64,000 nt of DNA from Pluralibacter sp. UBA7423 (GCA_002470465.1 DKMD01000025.1:186001-250000); one strand, 5' to 3'. Shown: positions 1-7,879, numbered from the stretch's first letter. Notes: a model not told the origin generated them from the letters alone. A program made the numbers and translations.

Positions 1-1
1 T

Positions 2-1312
2 GCCAACAACACCTATAACACCTTTGTCGAAAAAAACCTCAATCCGGCGATAGCTGCTGAGAGCAATTCGCGCATGGCGCTGGAGAGCACCCAGGCAAAA
101 ACGCAAACGCTGATCAACTCCCTGACGCCGCAGCAGCACATCAACGTTGAGGCGCACCGAAAACAGAATGACGATCTGTCGAAAAGCCTTAATTTCCTGA
201 TGGCCCTGATGTCTCGTCTGATTGAAAAAAGCACCAGCGACGATCTTGAGGCCACGGCGGAGCTGAAGCAAAAGCTCGCAGAAGCGTCACAAAAAGACGC
301 AGAGAAGAAGGCCAAAGAGTATGAGGAAGAGGTCCGCAAGGCCGAAGAGATGCAAAAAACGATGGGCTGCCTGGGCAAAATTCTCGGCTGGCTGATCACC
401 GCTGTCAGTTTCGTGGCTGCGGCTTTTACCGGAGGAGCATCTTTGGCTCTCGCCGCCGTTGGCCTGGCGTTGGCGATTGGTGATGAAATCAGCCAGGCCG
501 TCTCGGGGCGATCGTTTATGGCCGACGCGATGCAGCCAATCATGGACGCCATCGTCAAACCGCTGATGGAGCTGTTCGGCAAAATGTTCAGCGCGCTGCT
601 GGAAAGTTTTGGCGTCGATAAAGCGACTGCTGAAATGGCGGGCAAGATCATGGGCGCGATTGCCGCCGCGGTGGTCCTCATCGCTGGGGTAATGGTTGCC
701 GGTAGCGCGTTGAGTAAAGTCTTTGGCGTGGTGATGAAAAAGCTGGGCATGGAAGTGGGCGAAGAAGCCAGTAAAACCATGGGCAAAAGCGTCGCCGCTG
801 AAATTGAAAAAGAGGTGGTTGAGGATCTTGCGCAGACAACCCTGCGTACCGCCGCAAAAGAAGTGGCGAAGGATGTGGCAGAAGAAGTGTCGGAGCAGGC
901 AACCAAATCGACGATGCAGCGCCTGATGGACAGTGCGGTCGGTCAGGTATTTAAGCGTCTTAGCCAGGGCTTTGGTCGTGCGGCCGGCATGGACGAGGTG
1001 AAGATGAACGTCATTTATAACCGAACCCAAATGGCACTCACCGGCGCGTCGGTAGCGAACACCGCTATTCAGGTGACCGGCAGCATTCTTGTCGCGGACA
1101 TGATGGTTGAGGCATCGAAGGCCAAAGCGCAAATGATGAAGGATGCGGCGCTTCAGGAGCTGCTCAATGAAATGATGACGCGTGCCATTGATTCCTTTAC
1201 GCACCGAATGGAGAGCGTCAATCAGATTGTGAAAAATATGTCTGCGGTTGCCGAAACGCAATTACAGGCCGGGAAATATATTACCAAACAAATGAGCGCC
1301 GTTGCCGGGTAA
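2..1312 (+). CDS. sipB: SipB/IpaB-type type III secretion translocator (5'-truncated)
   Basis: The reading frame is open to the left window edge, so the start and N-terminal coiled coil lie outside. The visible part (about 436 residues) begins with a charged helical stretch. It is followed by two hydrophobic hairpins: the first runs from CLGKILGWLITAVSF through FTGGASLALAAVGLAL, and the second is GAIAAAVVLIAGVMVAGSAL. The residues FTGGASLALAAVG, KPLMELFGK and GVDKATAEMAG match SipB of Salmonella SPI-1 well. In that family the protein is exported by the needle and inserts with SipC into the host membrane as the translocation pore. Between the second hairpin and the C-terminus lies a highly charged helical stretch rich in KEVAKDVAEEVSEQ-like sequence. 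sipC follows after 54 bases, as in SPI-1. The family call is strong from sequence; orthology to sipB rather than another sctE is inferred from gene order. Confidence 0.92.
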   Translation, partial: ANNTYNTFVEKNLNPAIAAESNSRMALESTQAKTQTLINSLTPQQHINVEAHRKQNDDLSKSLNFLMALMSRLIEKSTSDDLEATAELKQKLAEASQKDAEKKAKEYEEEVRKAEEMQKTMGCLGKILGWLITAVSFVAAAFTGGASLALAAVGLALAIGDEISQAVSGRSFMADAMQPIMDAIVKPLMELFGKMFSALLESFGVDKATAEMAGKIMGAIAAAVVLIAGVMVAGSALSKVFGVVMKKLGMEVGEEASKTMGKSVAAEIEKEVVEDLAQTTLRTAAKEVAKDVAEEVSEQATKSTMQRLMDSAVGQVFKRLSQGFGRAAGMDEVKMNVIYNRTQMALTGASVANTAIQVTGSILVADMMVEASKAKAQMMKDAALQELLNEMMTRAIDSFTHRMESVNQIVKNMSAVAETQLQAGKYITKQMSAVAG

Positions 1313-1366
1313 GCGCCCGGTAGCGTAATGCTGCATATCTTCATTAGCACAAGGAGTTTTATTCAT

Positions 1367-2698
1367 ATGGTTACCGCAGTTAATACTCAGGCCCCACGCG
1401 TTGCGCAGCTGGAGTTCAACGAAAGCCAAAAAACAGCAAATATTCAACAGGAAACGCGTAATCCGCAAAGTATGTCCGCGATGGTTACGGAAGAGGGCAT
1501 GCTTTCCGTATTAAACGATAAGCTCAGCCTGAGAACGGATAGCGTACGCGCCAATGCGGCGCAGGCCAGCGCGGCGAATGTGAATGCGGAAAGCGCGATG
1601 CCGACCGTCACGCTTTCTGTCGCGGGTGAAGGCGATGCCAATAAAGCAAAACTGCTGGCCGATGCGGCTCCGGCCGCAATGATGTCTCAGACGAATATCA
1701 CTCAGCCGAATAATAAATCCGCTGATAGCCGAAGTGCCGTGGACGCCGCAGGCGGTACCTCCGCGCCGTCTGCCGGTCAAAAACGCACGCTGCCAGCCGT
1801 CGAAGGAGGCACCGACGTTACGGGTGCAAGTGCAGCCAAGCGTGTCAGAACGGAGGAAACAGACTCCACGACCACCCAGGCCGCCAGTCGTAAACGCGCT
1901 CATTCGGCGGACGAGGGGGCTGATAATGCCGCGCCGGCTAAGCGTGCCTTTGTGAATGTGGTTGGGCCGATGAACCAGCTTATTCTGAACAATAAGCTGA
2001 CCGTGGCGCTGCGCGACAGCGAAAACAGCCAGAATCTCCAGGCGGCAAAAGCCTCTGAGCGCTTTATTAAATCCACCGCCATCAGCGCCCAAAAAGGGGT
2101 GGATGCGGCCGAAGAACGACGCGATGGTGCCATTGTTGGCGGTGTGACGTCGGCGGTTGCTCAGGGCGGTATGGCCGTCGCCTCCACCAGAGCCTTGCAG
2201 AAAGAGAACAATTCCCTTAACAACAACGTCCGCGTGGCAAAAAACCAGGAGTTTGGCGTGGCGGCACATGGATCGTCCATCGGCAATGCTGGCGACTCTA
2301 TGATCCAGAAAGGCGCACGTTCCATGGACAACAAGCTGAAAGATACTCTGTCCGAACCGCATGCTAATGAGATGCTGAAAGCCGGGAATAAACATATTAA
2401 CCACAGCGAAGTTGTTAATCACACGCAGAAAGTTCGTGTGGTCACCGAACTGGGTAACCAGCTGGCAAACACCACCCGCAATATTACTGAAGGTGCCTAT
2501 AACGTGAATGCCGCCGAGAAGCAGGGCGAGAGTGACCTGGCTCGCGCGGACGGTACGCTTAACACCGAACTGGCGAATACGCATTCCCAGGGGGCTAAAA
2601 AGGCCGCTGAAACCCGCGCGGCGCTTAATCAGGCCAGCGAAAACGTGCTCAACACCAATAACGGCGCCGCCTCTTCAATTGCTGAACGCATGCGTTAA
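1367..2698 (+). CDS. sipC: SipC/IpaC-type translocator with basic NLS-like clusters
   Basis: 443 residues, compared with about 409 for Salmonella SipC. I chose ATG 1367 (MVTAVNTQAP) because AAGGAG at 1351-1356 sits ten bases upstream; an upstream in-frame ATG at 1328 has no such site. In the family, SipC is exported, forms the pore with SipB and has an actin-nucleating cytoplasmic tail. A weakly hydrophobic Gly/Ala-rich segment at about residues 254-273 fits the membrane part, and the C-terminal 150 residues are polar and helical. Unusual: residues 138-193 carry four basic clusters (QKRTL, AAKRVRTEE, SRKRAHS, PAKRAF) set in a Ser/Thr/Ala/Glu-rich linker. The second closely resembles the c-Myc nuclear signal PAAKRVKLD. 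Identification as SipC rests mainly on position between sipB and sipD plus the C-terminal pattern; the N-terminal third is divergent. Confidence 0.85.
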   Translation: MVTAVNTQAPRVAQLEFNESQKTANIQQETRNPQSMSAMVTEEGMLSVLNDKLSLRTDSVRANAAQASAANVNAESAMPTVTLSVAGEGDANKAKLLADAAPAAMMSQTNITQPNNKSADSRSAVDAAGGTSAPSAGQKRTLPAVEGGTDVTGASAAKRVRTEETDSTTTQAASRKRAHSADEGADNAAPAKRAFVNVVGPMNQLILNNKLTVALRDSENSQNLQAAKASERFIKSTAISAQKGVDAAEERRDGAIVGGVTSAVAQGGMAVASTRALQKENNSLNNNVRVAKNQEFGVAAHGSSIGNAGDSMIQKGARSMDNKLKDTLSEPHANEMLKAGNKHINHSEVVNHTQKVRVVTELGNQLANTTRNITEGAYNVNAAEKQGESDLARADGTLNTELANTHSQGAKKAAETRAALNQASENVLNTNNGAASSIAERMR

Positions 2699-2710
2699 TT
2701 TTCATTTTAA

Positions 2711-2735
2711 TAAGGGTGGTATCACCACCCTTTAT
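2711..2735 (+). terminator. hairpin between sipC and sipD
   Basis: AAGGGTGGT (2712-2720) pairs with ACCACCCTT (2724-2732) across a three-base loop, followed by a T-rich stretch. It looks like an intrinsic terminator or a processing/attenuation stem inside the operon, upstream of the sipD ribosome site at 2740-2745. Confidence 0.55.
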
Positions 2736-2754
2736 TTCTGAGAGGTAGATAACT

Positions 2755-3888
2755 ATGTGGCCCATTACCGCTTCGGCTCCCGCTGTTCGCCCTGTTGCAG
2801 TAGACCATCATGAAACGCATGCCGCCAGAGCGGCTGAAGCCAGCGCAGGAACCGACACTGAATTGAATAGCGTGGCGTTAAAAAAACTACGGGCAGCAGA
2901 ACAGATCATACCGGTACTTGAGTCCCCAGCGCGCGCGGAAAAGCTCGACCAAATCCGGGCAATTCTCAGTAAGCATGGATTTGACACCTGCAAGGAGGAT
3001 TGGGACCGAAGCAAGTTCAAGGCATCGATGTCGCAGCTCAGCTATGTAAACGAGAAGCTGACACCCGACGACGATATTGCCAGCTCAGTCGCTAAGCAAC
3101 ACAAACGCGTGGCGGAGACCGCAGACGTCATTTCCACCGTTAAAGGGGATATTCAAAAGGCTCGAACTCAGGCGAACTTATCCGTGATGGAGTTTAAAAT
3201 CGAGCAACAAAAGGCGCTGCTAAAACAGGCCGTAACGGAGGCGGACGAAGAGAATGAAAAGGGAGGGAAATTCACCGTCAACACCAGCTACAGTGAACTT
3301 TGGGCTGCGATGGCAAAAGCAATCGGCAGCATCAAATCAGACTATGTCGATTTCTATGCCGATTTGATGCAGAAATACACTGAATTATACGAGGCCTATA
3401 ATAATACTGTTCAGAAGGCCAGTGCCAATGCGGTTAAGGCCGGTGAAGATGGCAACAATGTGGATTTCAACAACAGCACCATGCAGCAGGGTTACACTGA
3501 TTTCAATAATGCAGTGAAGGACATAGACCCAGGTAGCGTGGAGAACTGGAGTTCAATGTCTCAGGAAGAAAAAGACAGCATGACGGCCACCCTTGAACCG
3601 GCTTTTAAAATTGACCAAAGCACCGGTAAAATTAGCTTTAACCTGGACCAGTATCATAACAGCCCCAATTTCCCGAGTGACGGCAGCGGTAAAGTATCCA
3701 CTGCAAGCTATCAGGCATGGTTAGCCACGTTTAATGCCGTTGGTACAGGGCTGCAAAGTAATATGCAATCTTTTGCCCAGCGCTACACTCAGGCAAACAG
3801 CACCTTTGATAACCTGAATAAAGTGTTAAGTGGCGCAATCAGTTCGCTGGCCGACAGTGCCAAAGAAGTGTTCCGTAACCTGGTATAA
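2755..3888 (+). CDS. sipD: SipD/IpaD-type needle-tip protein
   Basis: 377 residues, somewhat longer than Salmonella SipD (343). The GAGAGG site at 2740-2745 supports ATG 2755. The protein is polar with no signal peptide. A long helical stretch covers about residues 105-165. A central SELWAAMAKAI...YVDFYADLMQKYTELY block corresponds to the ELW-containing helix of SipD. The end (YQAWLATFNA..., YTQANSTFDNLNKVLSGAISSL) matches the conserved C-terminal coiled-coil strand of the family (SNANSIFDNLVKVLSS in SipD). SipD/IpaD sits at the needle tip, senses the host cell and controls translocon assembly. The extra length lies in the N-terminal self-chaperoning region. It lies 56 bases after sipC and 18 bases before the next gene, consistent with one operon. 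Confidence 0.9.
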   Translation: MWPITASAPAVRPVAVDHHETHAARAAEASAGTDTELNSVALKKLRAAEQIIPVLESPARAEKLDQIRAILSKHGFDTCKEDWDRSKFKASMSQLSYVNEKLTPDDDIASSVAKQHKRVAETADVISTVKGDIQKARTQANLSVMEFKIEQQKALLKQAVTEADEENEKGGKFTVNTSYSELWAAMAKAIGSIKSDYVDFYADLMQKYTELYEAYNNTVQKASANAVKAGEDGNNVDFNNSTMQQGYTDFNNAVKDIDPGSVENWSSMSQEEKDSMTATLEPAFKIDQSTGKISFNLDQYHNSPNFPSDGSGKVSTASYQAWLATFNAVGTGLQSNMQSFAQRYTQANSTFDNLNKVLSGAISSLADSAKEVFRNLV

Positions 3889-3906
3889 CGGTCAGGAATC
3901 ATCATT

Positions 3907-4368
3907 ATGTGGAAAGTCAATTCCTCATATAACAGTTTATATTTATGCAATCCGTCGCAAGGGATATGTGAACCCTCGGGTGAATTTAATCGTCGTTATA
4001 TGGGGTTTCGTCTCGATGCTTCTACGGATGACCACCCTCTTGTGCGGATGAATTATAGTGCATCCGCAGAAGGTGAGAGTGGCTTTCGCAACAGCTGCGT
4101 TGGTGTGTCCGTAAGACCAAATAACCACTACTCAAGTGCAAATCCTCAGCGCTATGAATACTTTGTCTTCCCACGACAACGGGTTGTAATCCAACAGGTC
4201 GCGGGGGATAAGCCTGCTAACCGGGCGGTGGTTCAGATTAACCCGGAGACGCCGTCAGCGTCATTCAGAGAGCGCTCGGATGATAGCGTAAAATCCGCTT
4301 CAGGTTTTCGTCGCCTGTTAACGTGGTTCACTCAATTACTGACGTCCTGCTTTAAAACGAATAAATAG
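3907..4368 (+). CDS. unrecognised 153-residue protein inside the type III operon
   Basis: I do not recognise this protein. It starts at ATG 3907 with AGGA (3894-3897) nine bases upstream. It lies 18 bases after sipD and 17 bases before the sipA-like gene, so it is very likely translated from the same mRNA. The N-terminal two thirds are Asn/Ser/Tyr/Arg-rich with four cysteines in the first 65 residues (CNPSQGIC, NSCVGV). A Ser/Asp/Arg-rich linker follows, and the protein ends in an aromatic amphipathic segment, FRRLLTWFTQLLTSCF. No signal peptide or obvious transmembrane helix is visible. SPI-1 of Salmonella has no gene at this place. By position it could be an effector, an effector chaperone or a membrane-docking accessory; at 153 residues with a basic end it does not look like the usual small acidic class I chaperone. 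No function is assigned. Confidence 0.75.
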   Translation: MWKVNSSYNSLYLCNPSQGICEPSGEFNRRYMGFRLDASTDDHPLVRMNYSASAEGESGFRNSCVGVSVRPNNHYSSANPQRYEYFVFPRQRVVIQQVAGDKPANRAVVQINPETPSASFRERSDDSVKSASGFRRLLTWFTQLLTSCFKTNK

Positions 4369-4385
4369 TTCTGGGAGATATTCTT

Positions 4386-6908
4386 ATGCCTGGCGTAACC
4401 GCTGCGTCATCACAAGCAATTCGTGATATTTACAATGAAGGTGTGCATAAGACCGCTAATGCCACCGGGAAATCTGTTTTTTTAGATTCTGTTACCTCGG
4501 CAAAAATGAGTGCGGAAGAAAGATTTTTGCATGAACCTCATATCACCATTCACGCCCGGGATCTTTTTCATGCCGCTATTCCTAAGAGGTATATTACTGA
4601 GTTAAATACGGCACCACTCAGTGAAGAAGGGCATGCGATCAAAAAATTTCTGGGGCTTATCTCCGAAGAGGTGGTGCTGAATAAAAACAGTGAGGATATC
4701 GCTAAGTTTCAAAAATTGTGCATGAAGTTAAGCGCTACCAATGGTCGCCCCGAAAAGGAGCGTAAATTACAGGGCGATCTTACTCACCTGGCGCAGAAAT
4801 ACGGTAAGGCGGCAAGTGAGAATATCGTGAATACTTATGTTTCGCACTGCGTTGGCGCATGGGTAAAATATCATAATGACAGAGGAATAGACGTTACTGA
4901 CAAACCGATCTTCAACGAGCAGTTCGATGGAATTATTTCGGTTTGCAAGGATACCATGCAGAGGTTGAGCGGTTCTGTTTTACCGTGGGAACGCATGACG
5001 CAAGAGATGGAGTTTTTAGCCGCGGACTGCACTGCGCTTTCTAAGACGATGGTATTCCACGACGTAGAGGATGCGCCACCGCCAGCAGCACCCGCCGGGC
5101 CGCAGGAGCCTGCGGAACCCAAGCCGGATGATGCGGGCGAAAAATATTTGCTCCTCGGTGGCGCGGATAAGGGAGGTATCACGCTTCACATCGATAATTC
5201 AAACCGAAACGGTGACGTGACCAATACCACCACAGGACCCGATGCCCGCCATGCACCGGAGGACCCGACGTCCAGCATGATGGGTAAAATTCTGGGTTCT
5301 GACCTGAGCAAAGAGATGAGGTTCGAACTGGCGAAAGCCTTTATCGACACGCTCGGGGGGAATCGCATTATCAACGTTGTTGAGAAGGTGCAGCCATACC
5401 AGCCAGCAGCCCGGAGCGTGGACCTACTGGCTCCCCCAGGCAATAAGCAAGACGAAGCGGGCTTTGAGCCTGTTGAGCCGGCGGTTAAACACCTCACTCA
5501 AGCGAATGAAAACCGTGTCGCCAATAATAGGGTTATACGGGATGAGCGCCTCATTCGATCCGAAACCGACAGAGCAGACAACGGCAGGGATCGTGGTACA
5601 CAGACTCAGGCGCAAAAGCATCCTGAGAAGCCTGTTACTACTTCACAGACAACGAGCATCAATGACGTTGAGCAGCTCAGAAGCACTGAACGAACGGTCA
5701 ACCGGTTTACCCGACACCAGCCGGTTCATGTGCAGCATTATGCTCCGCTGAACTTACCCGCTGAAACGCCGAAAGCGTTGAAGAGTGTAGCGGGAGCCTC
5801 AATGACATCCTCGCAGACCGGAGCAGAAACGGCCCTGAAAAAAACGCGGCAGAATGATGCTGACCGGTTGGCCAGTATCGATACAAAGGCTGCGATTGTG
5901 GAAGGCGAAACGGTTCTGACCGCAAGGCTGGTGCAGCAACAGGTACAGCAGTTGCCTGAGGTTAGTTTCCCGGAGCGAGTATCCCTTGCCGACGATAACG
6001 ACGTAGATGCAGCGACGTCGGTAAACGGCGAACGCCACGGCAGCGTTGAGTCACTGAGCGATGAGGATCTTGCAGATTTTACGCCTTTCGAAGTCCCCCC
6101 CAGGTGGCACGACAATCCGCTCTATAAGGGTGAGGAAAACGTCCCATTTGAAGAGATGATTAAAAAAGCCGCCGAGGCGAGTCAAACCCGCATCGCACAG
6201 GCGCAGATTTTAGAGCAGCCGCAGAATCAATCCTTCAGGCATAGTCAGCAGAGACTCTCTGTAGATTCGGCGGCCAGATTTAGCAGCCATGCTGATAGCG
6301 AATTGAGTGACCCGCTGGGTGACGATGATGATTCAGCGTCCACCGTTAGCAGTTATGCTGACAGCGAATTCAGTGATTCGGTGAGTGATTATGATGACTT
6401 AGCGTCTGGCGTTGACAGTGATGTCGACAGCGAGGTCAGCTACGTTAACGTTCCGGCTTATTCACGCAACAGGCTGGACAATAACGTAGAGCCGTCCTCC
6501 CTGGCAGAAAAGCTGAAAGCTGCGCTCGAGGAGCGCGAAAAGCGCCTGGCGCAAGAGCAGGCTTTAGAGCTACCGCGGAATCAATCTGCAAGGGACAGTC
6601 AGCCGGGCCTGCCGCTGCAAAGCGTCGTTGATGTTAAGGCCAAATCGGCAGAATTCAGACCGGCGAATCTGGCGGGGGTAAATCATCATCATCAGACCGA
6701 GGGCAATTCCGGCGAGAAGACTTCTCCGGATAATCGGGTATTCACCACCATCAGGACGCATAACCGCTGGGATTACAAAGATCGACCGGTCAATCATTTT
6801 GCGCCAATGAATCAACCTGTCGAGGTTGACATATTTAAAAGACGTACGGATGCCCCGGTGAATACAGTGCTCAATTCTGCGGCCGTAAAAGAGGATCGTG
6901 ATGAGTGA
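4386..6908 (+). CDS. SipA/IpaA-like effector with a modular, repeat-rich C-terminal half
   Basis: 840 residues (Salmonella SipA has 685). ATG 4386 is preceded by GGGAGA. Residues 1-230 are helical and resemble the SipA N-terminal chaperone/secretion domain in character. A proline-rich linker (PPPAAPAGPQEPAEP) follows, then HIDNSN at residues 268-273, a motif repeated many times in Salmonella SipA, and a helical block near 295-335. Beyond that I cannot see the SipA actin-binding domain. Instead there are duplicated modules: RTVNRF...HYAPLNLPAE (from 436) and RTHNRW...HFAPMNQPVE (from 790); RIAQAQILEQPQNQS (602-616) and RLAQEQALELPRNQS (720-734); and two acidic 22-residue repeats starting HADSELSD (635) and YADSEFSD (657). 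The gene sits where sipA sits, directly before iacP, which it overlaps by eight bases. The call as SipA-like rests on position, the N-terminal half and the DNSN motif; effector activity is inferred. Confidence 0.78.
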   Translation: MPGVTAASSQAIRDIYNEGVHKTANATGKSVFLDSVTSAKMSAEERFLHEPHITIHARDLFHAAIPKRYITELNTAPLSEEGHAIKKFLGLISEEVVLNKNSEDIAKFQKLCMKLSATNGRPEKERKLQGDLTHLAQKYGKAASENIVNTYVSHCVGAWVKYHNDRGIDVTDKPIFNEQFDGIISVCKDTMQRLSGSVLPWERMTQEMEFLAADCTALSKTMVFHDVEDAPPPAAPAGPQEPAEPKPDDAGEKYLLLGGADKGGITLHIDNSNRNGDVTNTTTGPDARHAPEDPTSSMMGKILGSDLSKEMRFELAKAFIDTLGGNRIINVVEKVQPYQPAARSVDLLAPPGNKQDEAGFEPVEPAVKHLTQANENRVANNRVIRDERLIRSETDRADNGRDRGTQTQAQKHPEKPVTTSQTTSINDVEQLRSTERTVNRFTRHQPVHVQHYAPLNLPAETPKALKSVAGASMTSSQTGAETALKKTRQNDADRLASIDTKAAIVEGETVLTARLVQQQVQQLPEVSFPERVSLADDNDVDAATSVNGERHGSVESLSDEDLADFTPFEVPPRWHDNPLYKGEENVPFEEMIKKAAEASQTRIAQAQILEQPQNQSFRHSQQRLSVDSAARFSSHADSELSDPLGDDDDSASTVSSYADSEFSDSVSDYDDLASGVDSDVDSEVSYVNVPAYSRNRLDNNVEPSSLAEKLKAALEEREKRLAQEQALELPRNQSARDSQPGLPLQSVVDVKAKSAEFRPANLAGVNHHHQTEGNSGEKTSPDNRVFTTIRTHNRWDYKDRPVNHFAPMNQPVEVDIFKRRTDAPVNTVLNSAAVKEDRDE

Positions 6909-7158
6909 GACCATAATTGAAAATCCTGTGGAATCACTGGTAGTTAATCTTATTTATCAGGTTAATGGCGTGCTGCCGCGAGATATGAAGCTGCAGGACC
7001 GCCTGATCGACGATCTTCTTATGGACTCCGTTGAGTTAATCGATCTTCTTATGCGTCTTGAAGAGGCAGGTGTCATTATTCCTGAGTCAGAAATTAACTC
7101 GAGATTAACGGTTGGTGACATAGTCCAGCGCGCTGGTCAGTCAGTAGTCAAACCTTAG
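6901..7158 (+). CDS. iacP: IacP-type acyl carrier protein
   Basis: 85 residues from ATG 6901, with GAGG at 6891-6894. A GTG codon three bases earlier is in frame but gives a poorer spacing. The acidic helical protein has the acyl carrier motif DSVELIDLL, whose serine would carry 4'-phosphopantetheine; the usual residue after it is Leu, here Val. It overlaps the end of the sipA-like gene by eight bases, suggesting translational coupling. In Salmonella, IacP follows sipA and supports secretion or acylation of SPI-1 proteins. Which synthase or acyltransferase it serves cannot be read from this window. Confidence 0.88.
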   Translation: MSETIIENPVESLVVNLIYQVNGVLPRDMKLQDRLIDDLLMDSVELIDLLMRLEEAGVIIPESEINSRLTVGDIVQRAGQSVVKP

Positions 7159-7282
7159 TCAGTCGAATTATGCCCTCCTGGATGAGCGCAGTAATGAAGC
7201 TGTTGTGGTAAAGGGGGCGCTTGAACTAAATGATGCACGTGCTTATCAAAAATGCAGCGGTATAACTTTACGCAACGATTGA
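7148..7282 (+). pseudogene. possible 3' remnant of a lost gene after iacP
   Basis: One frame is open from 7148 to TGA 7280-7282 and reads like the tail of a protein (NYALLDERSNEAVVVKGALE...), ending with ITLRND just before a terminator. It has no ATG and no ribosome site. In SPI-1 sicP-sptP follow iacP; the fragment does not resemble SptP as I know it. It could also be non-coding. Confidence 0.3.
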
Positions 7283-7286
7283 ATCA

Positions 7287-7309
7287 AGCCTGCTTTGCGG
7301 GCTTTTTTT
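7287..7309 (+). terminator. intrinsic terminator ending the sip operon
   Basis: AGCCTGC (7287-7293) pairs with GCGGGCT (7297-7303, one G-T pair) around a TTT loop, followed by a run of T. It closes the operon after iacP and separates it from the regulator gene. Confidence 0.8.
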
Positions 7310-7336
7310 ATTTGACTCTATAAAATGGAAAGATAA

Positions 7337-7879
7337 GTGAAAATAATATCGGATGATGTTTTTTTTACCTATGGGATGGATCATCTAACACATTATTTCA
7401 GACCTGCGACCGGTGATGAAATAACTGTTTTTGATTCGGGACATCAACATGTCTATTTTTTTAATGCAACACAGATGCGAAAAAATAAAATAAACGATCC
7501 TTTTAGCGCACTGGTTTATTGCCGCAACCTTAACGTCCCACGCGATGCCTCTGTTGCTATAACGCTACAGCATTTGAAAAAGAGCAACGGCATTGCCGGT
7601 ACGGTCACGCCTCTGACCGAAAGAGAAGAGCGCATACTGCGCTCCCTGTGTCAGGAGACCAGCGTGACGTCATTATTAAAATGCTATGGCATCAGCAGCA
7701 AGACCTTCAGCACGCATAAAAGAAACGGTTTACGCAAACTGGGAATCAAAAACACGGTAATGCTTTATTCACTGTTAGAGGCATGGAAGGGGAAATGGGG
7801 AATCATTTTCCCGGAATATGGAAGGCAAAGCCTGCAGCGACGACAAAGACGGCGGATGTCGGTGTTGCCCGGGGTGTAA
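7337..7879 (+). CDS. LuxR/FixJ-type helix-turn-helix regulator
   Basis: 180 residues from GTG 7337, with GGAA (7327-7330) at good spacing. The C-terminal half carries a LuxR-type DNA-binding domain: TPLTEREERILRSL at about residue 95, then the recognition helix region GISSKTFSTHKRNGLRKLGI. The N-terminal 90 residues show no receiver Asp pattern and no recognisable ligand domain. Small regulators of this kind occur at type III islands (SprB of SPI-1) and at fimbrial loci, so a role in controlling the adjacent sip genes is plausible but unproven. The last 15 residues are very basic (RQSLQRRQRRRM). The gene is more AT-rich than the ychF side. Confidence 0.82.
   Translation: MKIISDDVFFTYGMDHLTHYFRPATGDEITVFDSGHQHVYFFNATQMRKNKINDPFSALVYCRNLNVPRDASVAITLQHLKKSNGIAGTVTPLTEREERILRSLCQETSVTSLLKCYGISSKTFSTHKRNGLRKLGIKNTVMLYSLLEAWKGKWGIIFPEYGRQSLQRRQRRRMSVLPGV

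Noticed and set aside
6898-6900. GTG 6898 as iacP start
   Set aside because: ATG 6901 is directly adjacent with better spacing to GAGG.
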